Assembly (NCBI GenBank): GCA_947034895.1
Contig: OX344765.1
Span: forward strand, 47,559,001 to 47,623,000
Source of the DNA: Rhytidiadelphus loreus
Taxonomy: Eukaryota > Streptophyta > Bryopsida > Hypnales > Hylocomiaceae
Direction of reading: 5' to 3'
Length of the DNA: 64,000 bases
Shown here in pieces: positions 36,079 through 48,041 of the stretch. A program made the translations under genes and the position numbers. Every line of letters begins with the position of its first letter. Positions within the stretch are counted from its first letter, which is position 1. Below the pieces are notes generated by a model. That model searched no databases. It had not been told where the DNA came from and saw only the letters and a list, made by a program, of their open reading frames with translations.

Positions 36079-37859
36079 TCACCCCGAGGATCTGTTGTCC
36101 TCGTCTTGTAAAGTCATTCCAAGAGCCGGTTTTGGCAACCCTAGCAGCGATTCATTGATTAGTACATCCTCTCCTTGTTCTGCAGCCATGCGACTTGCCT
36201 CGTAGTACATGTGATTGAACAACGCTCGTGCAGCCCTGCCAGAAAATTGAAAAAGGTACGCAGTTCAACTTTCCGAAACTGCTATAACATTTCACGACCA
36301 ATACATCATCCGGCTAAAACAAAATAAACAGCCTTGCTCTCAATGTACGTGCCAAAGTTCATGCGACTCCTATTTGATATCATTCATGATTTAATATTAA
36401 ACCAAAACAGCGTGCTATAAGTGAAATAATTGTTTTTAGTTAGATTGCGTACATTGGGACAATATCACAACATCACACTGTTTGAGTGAATAGTCAATCA
36501 ACAAGTGTACATTCAACAAGTGGTCAACATGAGATTCAAACCTCAATACATGGAATTCATCAATAGGTACACTAATATATGGTGTTTGGATTAGCATTAA
36601 ACCTACAAAATAGTGTACCATAAACTAAATAGGATAGGTGGCATAATGAAGAGGAAGAAACCAGTTAAGGTGTAAATTTTACAAGGTGAGCAAGCTTACG
36701 CTTGTTTCTGTTCTTCAATTTTTTGAGGATCAGTCTCGTGCATATTTCTTCTGAACTGTTCTCGCACGAGAGATTTCAGCACCACTTTATTTCCATGCTG
36801 CCCACACGCACTTGAAGTTAGCACAACAGAACAATATCCAAATAGGAGGGATTCATTAAACACACCACAGTCACGGGGAGGAACCTGAGATGGAACAAAT
36901 AAAGCAGTGCCGAAGATTAAAAGTGCCTACAATTATAATCATTACTGCAGGGCATCCTTAAACCTGAATGGTGGGTATAAAAGGCTTGCTGAAAGTCTAG
37001 TCAACAAACTTCAACCAGTTACTGTAAACACTGAGAATAGGAACAAGCGCATTGGCGTGTAAGAAGCGCATTGCTCATAGCTTATTAACAAGCTATCACT
37101 CGCATGATTTGACCCAGAAATGAGCAAGAAATCTGAAAAAAAAAAAACTTGTTGTTTCATACTTGCCACACGCCTTTTATTGCATCTGGTGATCTCAATA
37201 CTTTATGTCAGGACCCATTTTTTAGCTCATTAGAACCGCATTCTCAGTAGTTCTCCCACAAAATAAAAAATTCTAAAATACACGCATGAATATCCATATA
37301 TATAAACAACATTCGATTCAGAATTGAGCACACAAAACCTCAATTGAAACTTTTAGTACAGTCATTGACTAAACTACCAGGGCCTTTTGCACCCTACCTC
37401 GGGTTCAATTAAAAAATGCTTTCAAATCCTAATCCCCGAACCCTAGAGAACGATTTACAGTAAACACTCCTCCTCCGATACATCGAAAGCTCAAAAACAC
37501 AGTTCCAATTTTGCCACAAAACCTAAAGCTGAGAATCATAAACACAGAGCACAAATAACAGAAGCATGGCAATTTATCTAAACCACAGAGAAAGGTCGCA
37601 CCTGATTGCCTACGAAATCTGCCCGTCGCATGCATTCCCGAAACAACTGCACAAATCGCAATTTCAGCAATTTCTCAATTTCAGCATTAAATAGACAACC
37701 TGGAACTATTTGCTCATTCTCCAGGAGATCTAAGCTTAGATTGTTGTTTTTGATAGCAATGCCACAACCCGTAGACCCTAAATTCTGCGAAGAAAGCAGC
37801 GAGAGACATACGCAGCGGGCACTTTCGGCAATGTGGGCAGGAATGCCGTGTTGCAGCAT
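36079..37859 (-). CDS. LYR-motif protein (Complex1_LYR family), 4 exons, 115 aa
   Basis: Exons on the minus strand: 37859-37812, 37646-37602, 36797-36700 and 36235-36079. All junctions are GT-AG and in phase (donors GTATGT, GTGCGA, GTAAGC). The protein starts MLQHGIPAHIAESARC, then LFRECMRRADFVGNQ, then HGNKVVLKSLVREQFRRNMH and ETDPQKIEEQKQ. It ends AAARALFNHMYYEASRMAAE ... NRSSG. LYR proteins are small mitochondrial assembly factors that pair with acyl carrier protein in Fe-S cluster or respiratory-complex assembly. The LYR signature appears as L17-F18-R19, with the conserved distal Phe at F46 (REQFRRN) and the plant-type RRNMHETDP motif. Exon 2 is only 45 nt. The C-terminal ~35 residues after the LYR fold look like a lineage-specific tail. 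The exact subfamily (resembling a plant LYR Fe/S biogenesis protein) is inferred from memory of the family. Confidence 0.85.
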
Positions 37860-38086
37860 GATGTAAGCTCGGAATGTGGTGGCTCAGAAGACAAAGGGAA
37901 ACCGATTTGGGGGAAGCTCCAGTAAAGCGAAGTTCGTGAATGGCCACAATGCAGACGTTGAATGCAATGCGAGATGGAGACGATGATCGAGAAAGCTTCG
38001 AAGAGAGAGAGAAAGGAAATCTTCGGATCTTGAGGTTTTTCTTTTTCTTTTTTCTTTTTTCTTTTTTTAGGGTTCTTTTAGGGGTG

Positions 38087-38100
38087 TAGGGTTTAGGGTT
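38087..38100 (-). promoter_or_regulatory. Telo-box upstream of the LYR gene
   Basis: The plus strand reads TAGGGTTTAGGGTT, so the gene-sense strand has AACCCTAAACCCTA about 230 bp upstream of the ATG. Beside it, at 38035-38070, is a CTTTTT-type tract (purine-rich in gene sense). Telo-boxes near transcription starts are common in plant housekeeping genes. Function here is inferred; no start site is mapped. Confidence 0.4.
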
Positions 38101-38299
38101 CATATTTGATAGAGGGCACAAGGTCCCTATATTTTTTGAAAACTTGCAAACATTTTTTAAATACATTGAACACCTGACGTGGCAATGGATCAATGGTTCA
38201 GCAAACTTGTTGAACTTTCTTCTCCACTCAAAATGGTGAGTGTAGAAGTTTGCTAATGCTCTTCCTAATACACACGACTTGTTTTTTATCAATGAAAGT

Positions 38300-41200
38300 T
38301 GGAGATTTTGAATTTTAGTTTAGGGAGTTTTAGAACTAAATATTGAAGCAAAGATTGAACTTTTGGGTTTTCATAAAACTTTTCTACATTTGAGGCCAAC
38401 CATCTATTTCATTATGAATAGTGAAGCTTAAGTTTTTTTTTAAATATTGAAGAAAGGGTTAAATTTTGAGAAGCTTCAAAATTTTAAGAAGCTTTTTTGT
38501 TGGTCTCTCCTTGTTGCTCCCCTATTTCTTCCTAGTTTTTCTCATGTGACAAAGGGGCGTCAAAGTTCTAGGTTTTCTTACTTGATGCACCACTTGTGTA
38601 AATCTAAAGTTCAATCTTTTGTTTTAAATTATAATTCTAATGCCTACTATTGTGTTTGTATTCTTAGCTTCTAAATAATAATAGAGGTACTTTGGAGGAG
38701 TTACAATCATTTGTTATGATTTTTTTAAAGTAATCTTATTAAATTTAATTTGACTACTTAGAGACAAAATTTATCATTGTTATTGCTAACATTTTGATTT
38801 TTAATTTATTGCAGTGTTTTGAGATCCAAAATTGCTTCGAAATACTCGTCCCTATAACAAAGTTACAATCTTCATTGTAATTCATTAACCGTAGGATTCA
38901 ACCGTAGGATTCTTTAGTTAATTTGTATGTTCTTCCAAAATTTTAGGGTAAAAATCCCCAATGATTGCGAGTTCAATTTATTGAAAGTTCCAAAAGTAGT
39001 TTGCTTTTGGTGCCTCCCAAAAGTGAAGTTTTGTCTTTCAACATTTTTAGGAAAAAATATGTACTTCTTGTAATTTGTGCAATTTATTCAATATGTAGAC
39101 AAATAGTTTGAGATTACATGAAAAAAACTAAATCAAAAAGCCTTTCACATTCATCTTGAAAAAAATTATAAAGTGGAAGGTAGTACTCAATGAAAGAAAA
39201 AACTAAATTACTAACATCTTTTACAAGAAACCGATAATTATAAATCCCAATAGTGAGAATTTTCTAGTAAGCAATGTGCATCTTATCGCATATTTTTATT
39301 TTATTTGGAAATTCTCAAATTTGAGTTCAAAAAATGACTTTATATCAAGGGGGGGTTATTGCCCTTAAAATAAAATTCTTCATAACTCTCACCTCATTAT
39401 TTGAAATTAAATGGTTCAAATGTTTTTCAATAGGTATCAATCAACACAATCAAATAAAATTAATCAATTTTTTTTTAGAAATATTTTAGCTATCTGCTTT
39501 GACATTGAAATTTTTTTAAAGCTTATAACTTTTTGCAATATTTATCATGGCATAAAGCAAAACTTCACATACAAATTATGATGATTAGCATCTACCCTTA
39601 AAATGCTCATGCAAAAATTTCAAATTATGAAGTCAATAGAGACTACTCAAGTTCTCAAAAAGCCCAAAGTGGGCTTCTCGAGGGTTTCTTAGTCAACTAG
39701 TGATTAAAATAATATTTGAAATTTGAAAACTTAAATTCCTTCTAAATTTGATTGCAGACAAATTATTGAGAAATTTTGGAGGGGCAAAGTGAATGTAATA
39801 GTAAGTCCAAGGATTAATTGTGCAATTTTCATAAGAAATTTACCAATGTCTGAGGTTACATACTTATACCCAACACATAGAGCTACTCTTCAAGATTCAT
39901 TAGCATTTGGCTAGTCCAATAGGGATAAGGCCTTACATTGACAAAAACTATTTTGAGGTAGATATGTTTATAGTTATTGACATATAAGTTATAATTTTGA
40001 AGGTAGATTATAGGCAATTAAAACAAAAATATATCAAAACATATAGAAGCACAACTAGATCAATTAGTGGAACTTGGAATTGGAAGGTGTATCTACCTTA
40101 TAGTAAAAGTCATGAAGTTTGAATGACGGCTACATCTAAAATCACCCCTATAAGCAATGTCCAAGACATTCTACAAAACCAATTTATATCTCATAGTCAT
40201 AGGTCTACAACAATGTTCAAATATTTACTAATAATAGAAATAGTTTGATAATGTTTCACCACAATAAATCATTATCTAATTAATTTCAACACTTGTAACT
40301 TGGACAATTTCTTTCAACCAAACACCTTTGGTATCACCTTCTAAGGACAATTGATCTAATGGAATGGAAAATATCATTAAAATTTCAAAAATCTATATTT
40401 TAGGAATGAAAATGAAAAGTTCAAAATTATAAGATGACTATTATAGAACTCTATTGCATTTCTAAGTATACATTCGGAATGCATGATAACTAAAACAAGA
40501 ATCTACAAACATTTGAATCAATGAACAAAACAAGATTCTCTATGCTTGAAACACATTTGCATTCATTGATTGTTCAAAACTTGAACACCTAGTCTTTAAC
40601 TTTGAAACTCTACAAATTAAGGATAAAAAGTGTTCAATTAATGACTTTTAGGGTCAATATAGAATTAAAGAATGCACCTATACATTTAAGAAGATGATAA
40701 TTTTTTATTTTCTACCTTGATGATAGGCCTAATACTTCTATATGTTCATATTGAAGAGTTAAAAGTCTATATGTTCATGGTCTCACATCAATGCCAACAA
40801 AGAAAAGAGAAAAGAAAGAACTATAGTCCACTTCAAAATTGGCATGAATGAGTACATTCACTCAAATCCCCACACCAAAATGCACAACATTGTGAGAGAA
40901 AGTACTTTTGCATTATATTACACCTAGTATCACAAAGAATGTTAGCATCTATTGATGCTCTACCAAGGTAGTTAGTATACAATCTAATACATCATTTATT
41001 TCACCACTAAACTCAAACACGTCAATTAGGACCTCTAAATAATGAATTTAGACTCACTCCGTAACTAGTAGTGGGATACATTGGCTCTAAATCAAAGAAC
41101 AAGAGGCTTTGCATCAATAGAAATTACATCTACAACAAGTGTGACAAAGTTTGAGTAGGTTGCAATTCAAAACTCAATTCAATGCTACATTAAGATCTTC

Positions 41201-41450
41201 ATAATTTGATTATCTCTAAAATGACATTCTAGGAACATCTACCAAGCCTATCACATTATCATGGACTTAAGTAGAAGTATCACGAATTCAAATTATATGA
41301 TTGTTGATCTAATTTTCAACTAGACAATCAAAGTAAAGAGTTAGAGTGTACACTACTAGATGAGAAGTTCAATAGGTGTGTTGCTAATGTACATGACTTT
41401 TTACTTGCTGTAAAAAGGCTTGAACCAAAGAGTACTTGTGGGATTAGAGC
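38300..41450. other. AT-rich intergenic stretch, nothing recognised
   Basis: Between the LYR gene promoter side and the 3' end of the TBL gene I see no coding chain, RNA gene or bounded element. The 75-codon frame at 38447-38674 has no supporting context. Confidence 0.5.
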
Positions 41451-41472
41451 CTCTCGTACCATAGCTACGTGT

Positions 41473-44400
41473 TTAGATGTACCTTGCATCATGCAAGATC
41501 TCTACAAGAAGCTCATTCCATGTATCAATGGGCCCAGGAAGGCACCAATGCAAACAATCCTTTTGGATCCGTTGCCCTGCAGTCTTGTTCAAGAATGGGT
41601 GCGGGGTACGATACGCATTTGGGTGTCCGTCGGGTCGCTCTTGTGCAAGGTTTGTGATATCCAACAACTTCAATCGTTGTTTCTCAGAAGTGCTTAAAGC
41701 ACCTGCAAGGTTAACCAAGACCTTGTAGTTACAATTGGCCAATCTAATTGATCATATTGTCAACCATGCTTTCCAAATCTAATGCTTAACTACACAAATG
41801 CAAACATGATTTGTATAGAGCAAGAAAATGACCACATGCCAATTACACCAATCATGGATCTTCTTGTGGTCTCTTCTTTAGTCTACACAAACCATATTTC
41901 TACTAGAATTCTCAACCTCTGCAAAATTGAGAAATGGGTTCCATTGACATACTAATTATTATCATCAAAAATTGAAGGCTCCATTGAGAGGATATGCTAA
42001 TCACTATCATCACAAATCGACATACTTACCTGTGACATTCTGAAACACTTGAATTTGAACTTGGTACATCACATTGCTCATGTCGGATATGGGCACACCT
42101 CCTGGTTCCATGCGCAAACATTGGCCATCACTACTCCACGACCCCCCCTCAAAATGATCAGGAGCAAAAGAGCGCAAAATCGTGGTGCCTGTAAACCCCG
42201 GTACGGACAAAACCCCTCGCAAGATGCTATGGATGGCCATGTAGTACGGGGTCCTAAACCCTAAATCCTTACACTTTGGCATCCCGGGCCATGTGTGACA
42301 TCCAATGCTCTGACCATTTTGCATGTAATAGGCAAACTTGAACCACCATTGTCCTGAACATGAAGCAACAAAAAATCACAAGGGAATGGGCCTTGGTCAC
42401 CTTCAACCCTAAGTATCCAAATGTTCAAAAATGGTTGCTTTCATATCTAATAAATCATTAAGAAAAGCTCTTGAAGGTAAACAAATGTATTCATGGAAAG
42501 AAGAAATCATACAAAACATTCTTGAATCCCCAACATCTTGGTCCTTTCTTCTATCAAATATTCCTTCTATAATGTCCACTATAAACCATTGAATTTAAGC
42601 TTTCATGCTCTCTTCTTCTACAAAAGAAGATGATTCAACAATAGAAATCTACTTCTTGAAATAGAAAGGGACTTAGCATGGTGAATTCAAGAATTTCATG
42701 ATATCTTATTTTTTTAATATAAAAAATAAGTTATAAAAGTACAAATGGTGTACAAAGTGCTTCAGGGTGTTGTTTCACTGAAAATAAGCTCATTCATCCA
42801 AAATAATGTTAAATTCATCACAATAGCAACCTTCCTTTTAAGACCAACTAATGAGGTTAAGGTAAGCAACATTTTTACACAACGATACTATTACACCCTG
42901 TTGCAAAGTTTGCAACATCAAACTCAATGCCCTCATTCTTTAGATTCAATAAAAAAAAGATGAAAGCATGACCACCCACATGACGGATCAACTTGTGACA
43001 TGATTTCGTGACACTCTGCATATTATACAAAGATATAAGCCAGAATTCAAAAATGGGATTTGGTCATTAAAGGGTTAAAAACAATGCATTCATGAACCGA
43101 CCACAAGTTGGGTATAATAATTACGGTTGTAAGAAAAGGTACCAACCTGTAGAGATATGTAGAATGTCAATGCCGGGCAAGCGTTTCAGCAGAGCTTCGT
43201 CCAGTTGATCAAGGTGAACGTCTACCGCAGTTTCTGTTGCATTGTTGGGCAGCGTAATCTGTCTGTGATCCACACGCACCAAGTATGGAGACCAGTACAC
43301 TGCCATTGTGAAGTTATACTCACGAAACACAAACACGTTGTCTCGATCGTCTGGAGCTTTATATGTGTTCTCAGGCCTCTCACTCTGCCACATGCCAAAA
43401 CAAAACAAAACAAACCGTAAACAAACAAACGAAGATCAGTCGACAAACTATCACTGCATGAGAACATGAGCTAATAAATGCTTGTAAGATGCACACCCTT
43501 ATTGTTTTGGAACTCATGATAGACATTTTATGAGTGAAGTAAGTTAAAATGAAACTGAAAAGGAAAGAAAAACTAAGGAGGACATGGCAAGAGTAAAGGA
43601 CAAGTACCTGGGACAAAAGGCAAAGGAGGGATTGGAATTGATTGCGTGCAATGGAGTCGCCCACAAAAGCCATGGACCGGTTTCGCATAGCGGTTAAGAA
43701 GACGCGGGGTTGGATTTGAGGCAGGTCACATTGCTCGGGTTGCCACTTCCAGTACAAATACCCAGTGTCTGGCCGTCCATTTTTCATACAATTCTGGGCT
43801 TCCAGAATGAAATCACAAGTTGCGTTGGTATACGCCGGTGGCCGAGTGTCAGGCACCCAACTCCCTTTCAACAAGTTGCAACTCCCTGAAATGCAGATCA
43901 CACAGCACAATGGTTCTGCAAAGTGAGCTTCCAGACAAGACGCAATGTTGGTATTCTCCTAAACCCTAAAACCCTAAACCCTAAACCCCCTAAATCCTTA
44001 GTATCTTAAACTCACAAAGCTATGCCAAGACACTAGGTAACGTGAGAATCGAGCCTTCCCCGTCTGAGAAATAATATTTGTTGAGGCATGGGAGTGCAAA
44101 GGATGTAACAAGGGTTATACTTTCACGTTATCAGACATAACCTCAATGTTGAATCCTATTCAATCACAAGTCTAAAACGAAGGATTAAATAACCTTCGAG
44201 AGGCAATGCATTTGAGAACGTTTTAGGAAGTACTGCTATATTCCACTCTTGAGTCAAGAATGTCTAAGAGTGTACTTTTTTTTTACACAAATGAAACCTG
44301 CTTCATTGCACAAACCAAATAGACGTCCACTGAAACCAAGGTGACAGGCTACCCGAGAAACACCAAGAGTGTACTTTTTGCTTCCATCAATGGGCTCACA

Positions 44401-46092
44401 TCGCATGGGTTACAACCCTCTCTCGCTCTTAACCAAAGAAAACTTGACACATCCACATTGCCTAATCAACATAGCAAATGTCACGAACGTCAGTTTCGTT
44501 AAATTGGCGGAATTCCACAACAGACACTTTTCAAGGCACACGGCCTGAAGCGTGACTCTATACCAGTCCTAGTTTTAGAGCTTTGTGTAGGTGAACATCA
44601 CCATTTTCGATGCCCAGAATTACGCCAATTTTATCGAAACTGACAATGAACACAACAGAAGACTCACGCCAGCAAATGTGTAAGAACAAAGAGAGAATGA
44701 ACTAATGTCATAAGGAAAGTCAGCAATCACCACCTTTGCTTGCTTCGGTAGAGAGCCCCTGTCCCTCCATTGCTATGATGCTTTGCTCACTCGGCAGACG
44801 ACTGCTGGAATTATCCTCTGGAATTTTCTGCTTTGAGGTATCAATAGAGGCATTCGCATTTTGAGAGGTTAAGTTCTTAAGCGAGTCTGATGCTGTCAAG
44901 TTAGCGAGTTCCTGATTTGGGAACCCTAGAGAAGTTCTTGTTTTGTTTGCAGATGTCACACTAATTGGTTCTAGTTTTTTAGCCTGCTCATCCTTAGCCA
45001 CTGCATCTGATTCTAAACTCTCTTCTACAGGCTGTGTACGAAGGTTTTCAGTGGTGTTTCCAGTATTTTGAAAGCTTGGTTCCATCTCAGTGTCAAAGCT
45101 TTCTTCGCCAGGCTGGTTTTCAGTCGTGTTTCCAGTACCTTCAAAGCTTGGTTTCACCTCGGCGTCAAAGCTTTCCTCTACAGGCCGAGTATTAAGGCTT
45201 TCTGTATTGTTTTCAGTACCTTCAAAGCTTGGTTCCACCTCAGTGTCAAAGCTTTCTTCTACAGGCTGTTTACTCGTGCTATCTGTGGTATTTCCAGTAC
45301 CTTCAAAGCTTGGTTCCACCTCAGCGTCAAAGCTTTCTTCTAAAGGCTGTTTACTTATGCTATCTGTGGTGTTTCCAGTACCTTCAAAGCTTGGTTCCAC
45401 CTCAGTGTCAAAGCTTTCTTCCACAGGCTGTTCACTTATGATGTATGTGGTATTTCCAGTACCTTCAGCAGAGCTTGGTTCCACCTCCGTGTCGTTTCTA
45501 TTTGCACTGCTGTCGATTATAGTGGTATTTGTACTTCCCTGTGCAGACAGCCATCGGCAACAAAGCTCATTAAATCAATATGCCGAATGAGGCGCACAGC
45601 TGAAAGCCTTGAATTGCCTGCTTTGTGCAGATCTTAATAAAGAAAGTTAAGCAGGGTTCAAAAAGATTAGAGTGTTAAAACATGAAGAGAATCTTCATCG
45701 TGATTCGTGAAGAGGTCGCCCTATGATCACTCTAATTCATGGAGTGGTCTCCCCATGATCACACTCATAATATGAAGGTTTCCATATGACTCTCTTTTAT
45801 AATGTCTAATAGCTCATAAAAATAGTCTACTGGTGTTATGTAGAGTGCATCCTATGCGGGTTAGATTGCATACCGAAAGAGGTATAAAACTCGCCAAAGG
45901 TAGTCCCTTAAAAAACTCTGTTGGAGCACCGGAAGTGGCAAAGTACACGTAGGAGCTTGTGATTACTAAAGGCATGAAAATGGCGAACGTGATCACAAGC
46001 TTTCTCCGGTTCATAACCCAAAAGTCCTTCCCGGAGGTGATCACAACAGGCTCTGCCATACCGAAGCTGCTCATTTGTTGACCACGCCCCAT
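41473..46092 (-). CDS. TRICHOME BIREFRINGENCE-LIKE (TBL) O-acetyltransferase, 6 coding exons, ~697 aa
   Basis: Exons: 46092-45874, 45538-44734 (donor could instead leave 44731), 43885-43608, 43384-43147, 42353-42030, 41702-41473. All junctions are in phase. TBL proteins acetylate cell-wall polysaccharides (xylan, mannan, xyloglucan, pectin) in the Golgi. Residues 1-26 are cytosolic, about 27-50 are a signal anchor ([20 protein letters not shown]), and about 74-341 form a stalk. The catalytic region starts at [20 protein letters not shown], the Cys-rich TBL domain. It has the GDS motif ([13 protein letters not shown]), [23 protein letters not shown], and [10 protein letters not shown] followed by [18 protein letters not shown], which carries the DxxH motif. 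All key residues are present, so it is probably functional. It is longer than typical TBLs (400-550 aa) because of the repeat stalk. The C-terminal half resembles the AXY4/TBL19-27 type, by inference. The start fits a good context (CAAGATGG). Confidence 0.92.
43958..43996. repeat. Interstitial telomere-type repeat in a TBL intron
   Basis: The plus strand carries CCTAAACCCTAAAACCCTAA followed by ACCCTAAACCCC and CTAAATCC, that is, degenerate Arabidopsis-type AAACCCT units, in the intron between the stalk exon and the GDS exon. It is too short for a telomere; a double-strand-break repair scar or simple-repeat growth is possible. Confidence 0.7.
45045..45500 (-). repeat. Coding minisatellite (81-bp unit) in the TBL stalk exon
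   Basis: The plus strand repeats TTTCCAGTACCTTCAAAGCT at an 81-bp spacing (for example 45291 and 45372). In protein this gives about six units of roughly 27 residues of the type [20 protein letters not shown] followed by ESFDTEV. One unit is shorter ([13 protein letters not shown]). Each unit carries an N-x-T sequon. Confidence 0.85.
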
Positions 46093-46139
46093 CTTGAAGT
46101 CCCAAGTACACTTTCAGGTTCTAGCCATCTTGTGCATAC
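46093..46139 (-). other. Probable TBL 5'-UTR segment with a small uORF
   Basis: Just upstream of the ATG the minus strand has an acceptor-like CATCACCAG at 46140, suggesting a 5'-UTR exon. The segment contains ATG CAC AAG ATG GCT AGA ACC TGA (46137-46114), an 8-codon upstream frame. No transcript evidence is available. Confidence 0.3.
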
Positions 46140-46980
46140 CTGGTGATGAAGAAACGCGCACAACGCATAAGAGAATCCTTTTTTCCATGTCTAAGCTTTG
46201 TGCACTCCATATTAGCCATCACCTCATATTGCAGGTGATACAGACATCACGTTGAATATATGTTGAATATGCGTTGAATATCATCGCTGAGATTGAGTGC
46301 GAAACTTTTAAGGTTTAGCTTAAGTAAGATTGACAGAAATTTAGGGTTTCTGAATGATCTAGACATTCCTGAAGACAATGAAATTTCAGCCTCGTGCCCA
46401 CATTGGGGACAGAAGTAGTATAGACAGTGTTGTATCGGTATGGCATCAGATGACATGCCATAGATCTTAGATCCCTAGTGGTCAATGAGACTCCTATTTC
46501 GCAAGTTTCTTATTACATAGTAATCAGGACATCGGCAGTTCAGCCTTCTCATAAACCCCACTCACTCATCTCCATAAGGTTTGTGTTTAACGAGGATCTT
46601 CAACGAGCACCCAGAATCTGGGATTGTAGGTGAAGAAATCCATTACAATGCTAAGTTTACGAACAGCCCCCTGCAATGCATTCTAACCTCACCAAATCTC
46701 CCCCTCCTCACAGCATTAAATCCCTCAAAACCAGCAAAAGAAAGTCACGGTTCAATACAATGCTCTTAAGTCTACAAATTTACGTCTACAAATTCATGGC
46801 GTACCGCATTCCTTTCAGCTATGTCCACAATTCTTACTCGGTTCGCCTACACCTACTCAGCCTCACAATCTAACAGACAGGAAAATAACAACACTGACTT
46901 ATTATATCATGCAGCACTGTTCAAAATCAAACTGGAATGGATTCACCACAACATTGTCATTAGTGTAATCTCAATCTTAC
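46140..46980. other. Upstream region of TBL, probably 5'-UTR intron; no gene recognised
   Basis: Mixed-composition sequence between the putative leader exons. The small frames here (46247-46456, 46581-46873) have no domain or splice support. Confidence 0.3.
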
Positions 46981-47650
46981 CTCTTTAAAACGCTCCCGAA
47001 GTTTCCGTTCTCACATCGAACTCGTGCAAAAATGCACCCCAGTTCCGCGTAATCCGGAAGCTTCACACTCGAGCTCCTCCATCAATGAGCTTGCAATAAA
47101 ATTCTACAACTAAAAATCCATCAAAGCCATCAAAGCCATCAAAGCCACCACTGCTCAGCTACAAACTAGCTGCTACAATCCAGCGGCGATATGGCAACTG
47201 CAAAATCAACTCTTCTAACAAGTTAGTTGAATGCCCGTCAACTTAGACTCACAATGTCAAATCCTGATGGATATGGTGTTTGCAAATCTGCATTAAAGCT
47301 CTGTCAGAACAGAGGTTATCTGCACTCGATCGAGCTCCACAAGGAGTGCAAAACAAACAGTTTTGTGTCTGCAATGCTAGTTAGAAAATGGCAGAAACTT
47401 AATTGATGAAGGCCCAAGAGTGTCAGAGATTTGCAGTGGCAAGACGACGAAAGCACGTTTACAGGAATCAAAATAGGAATACTATCATACTATTGCTGTA
47501 TCACTGTATGGCGCTGTATTGCGAAAATTTATGAAGATCTACCTGAGGCAGCTGAGCTGAAATTCGGAGGAATGCTATTTTCGGAGTGGAGTAAAATGGC
47601 TTTTTGAGTTGGGGAGAGACCACGTGGTTGGTGGTCATTGGTGGTTGATC
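46981..47650 (-). promoter_or_regulatory. Putative upstream/5'-UTR and promoter region of TBL
   Basis: Donor-like sites on the minus strand (AAAGAG then GTAAGATTG at 46980; CTCAG then GTAGATC at 47542) suggest noncoding leader exons in this GC-richer stretch. At 47621-47632 lies a G-box CACGTG overlapping GGTTGGT, which in gene sense is ACCAACC, a MYB AC-element/SMRE-type motif. A short CATCAAAGC repeat is at 47117-47145. Promoter identity is inferred. Confidence 0.3.
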
Positions 47651-48041
47651 CTTTTCACATAACAAATTTAGCACTGTAATTCGGTGAACGTGCTTTGGTG
47701 GTTATTAATATTTGAATTTTGCATGAGTTGCGGTACGTGAGGGAAAGTGAACTCTATTTGTGTCAAGATTGCTGTCAGGTGTGTTTGGAAACTAATAATA
47801 TTTTTATACTGTATCCCCCAAATACTGTACTCAGGTTAATTTTCAATTAGTGTGAGAGGTTCATTTGTTTAAACATTAAAATTTAATAAAAATTAAAATA
47901 GTGTGAGGACGAATAGTGCGAGTGACACTAATTGAATGACTTTTGGATGAAACTGGTGTAATTAGGGTGAACACTTGGATGAACCTTGAATGACAATATG
48001 AGATTGTATGAAATAAGGTAGAGCCACCCATACCTGATCAC

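Noticed and set aside
37714..38292. 192-codon minus-strand frame overlapping the LYR gene start
   Set aside because: It runs antisense-frame through the promoter purine tract and first exon in another frame; the four-exon LYR model explains the region.
43205..43467. Alternative frames over the TBL exon at 43147-43384
   Set aside because: Shadow frames; only one frame continues the TBL domain across both splice sites.
45068..45590. Long plus-strand frames opposite the TBL stalk exon
   Set aside because: They are antisense shadows of the 81-bp coding repeat; the minus-strand frame splices in phase into a complete TBL protein.
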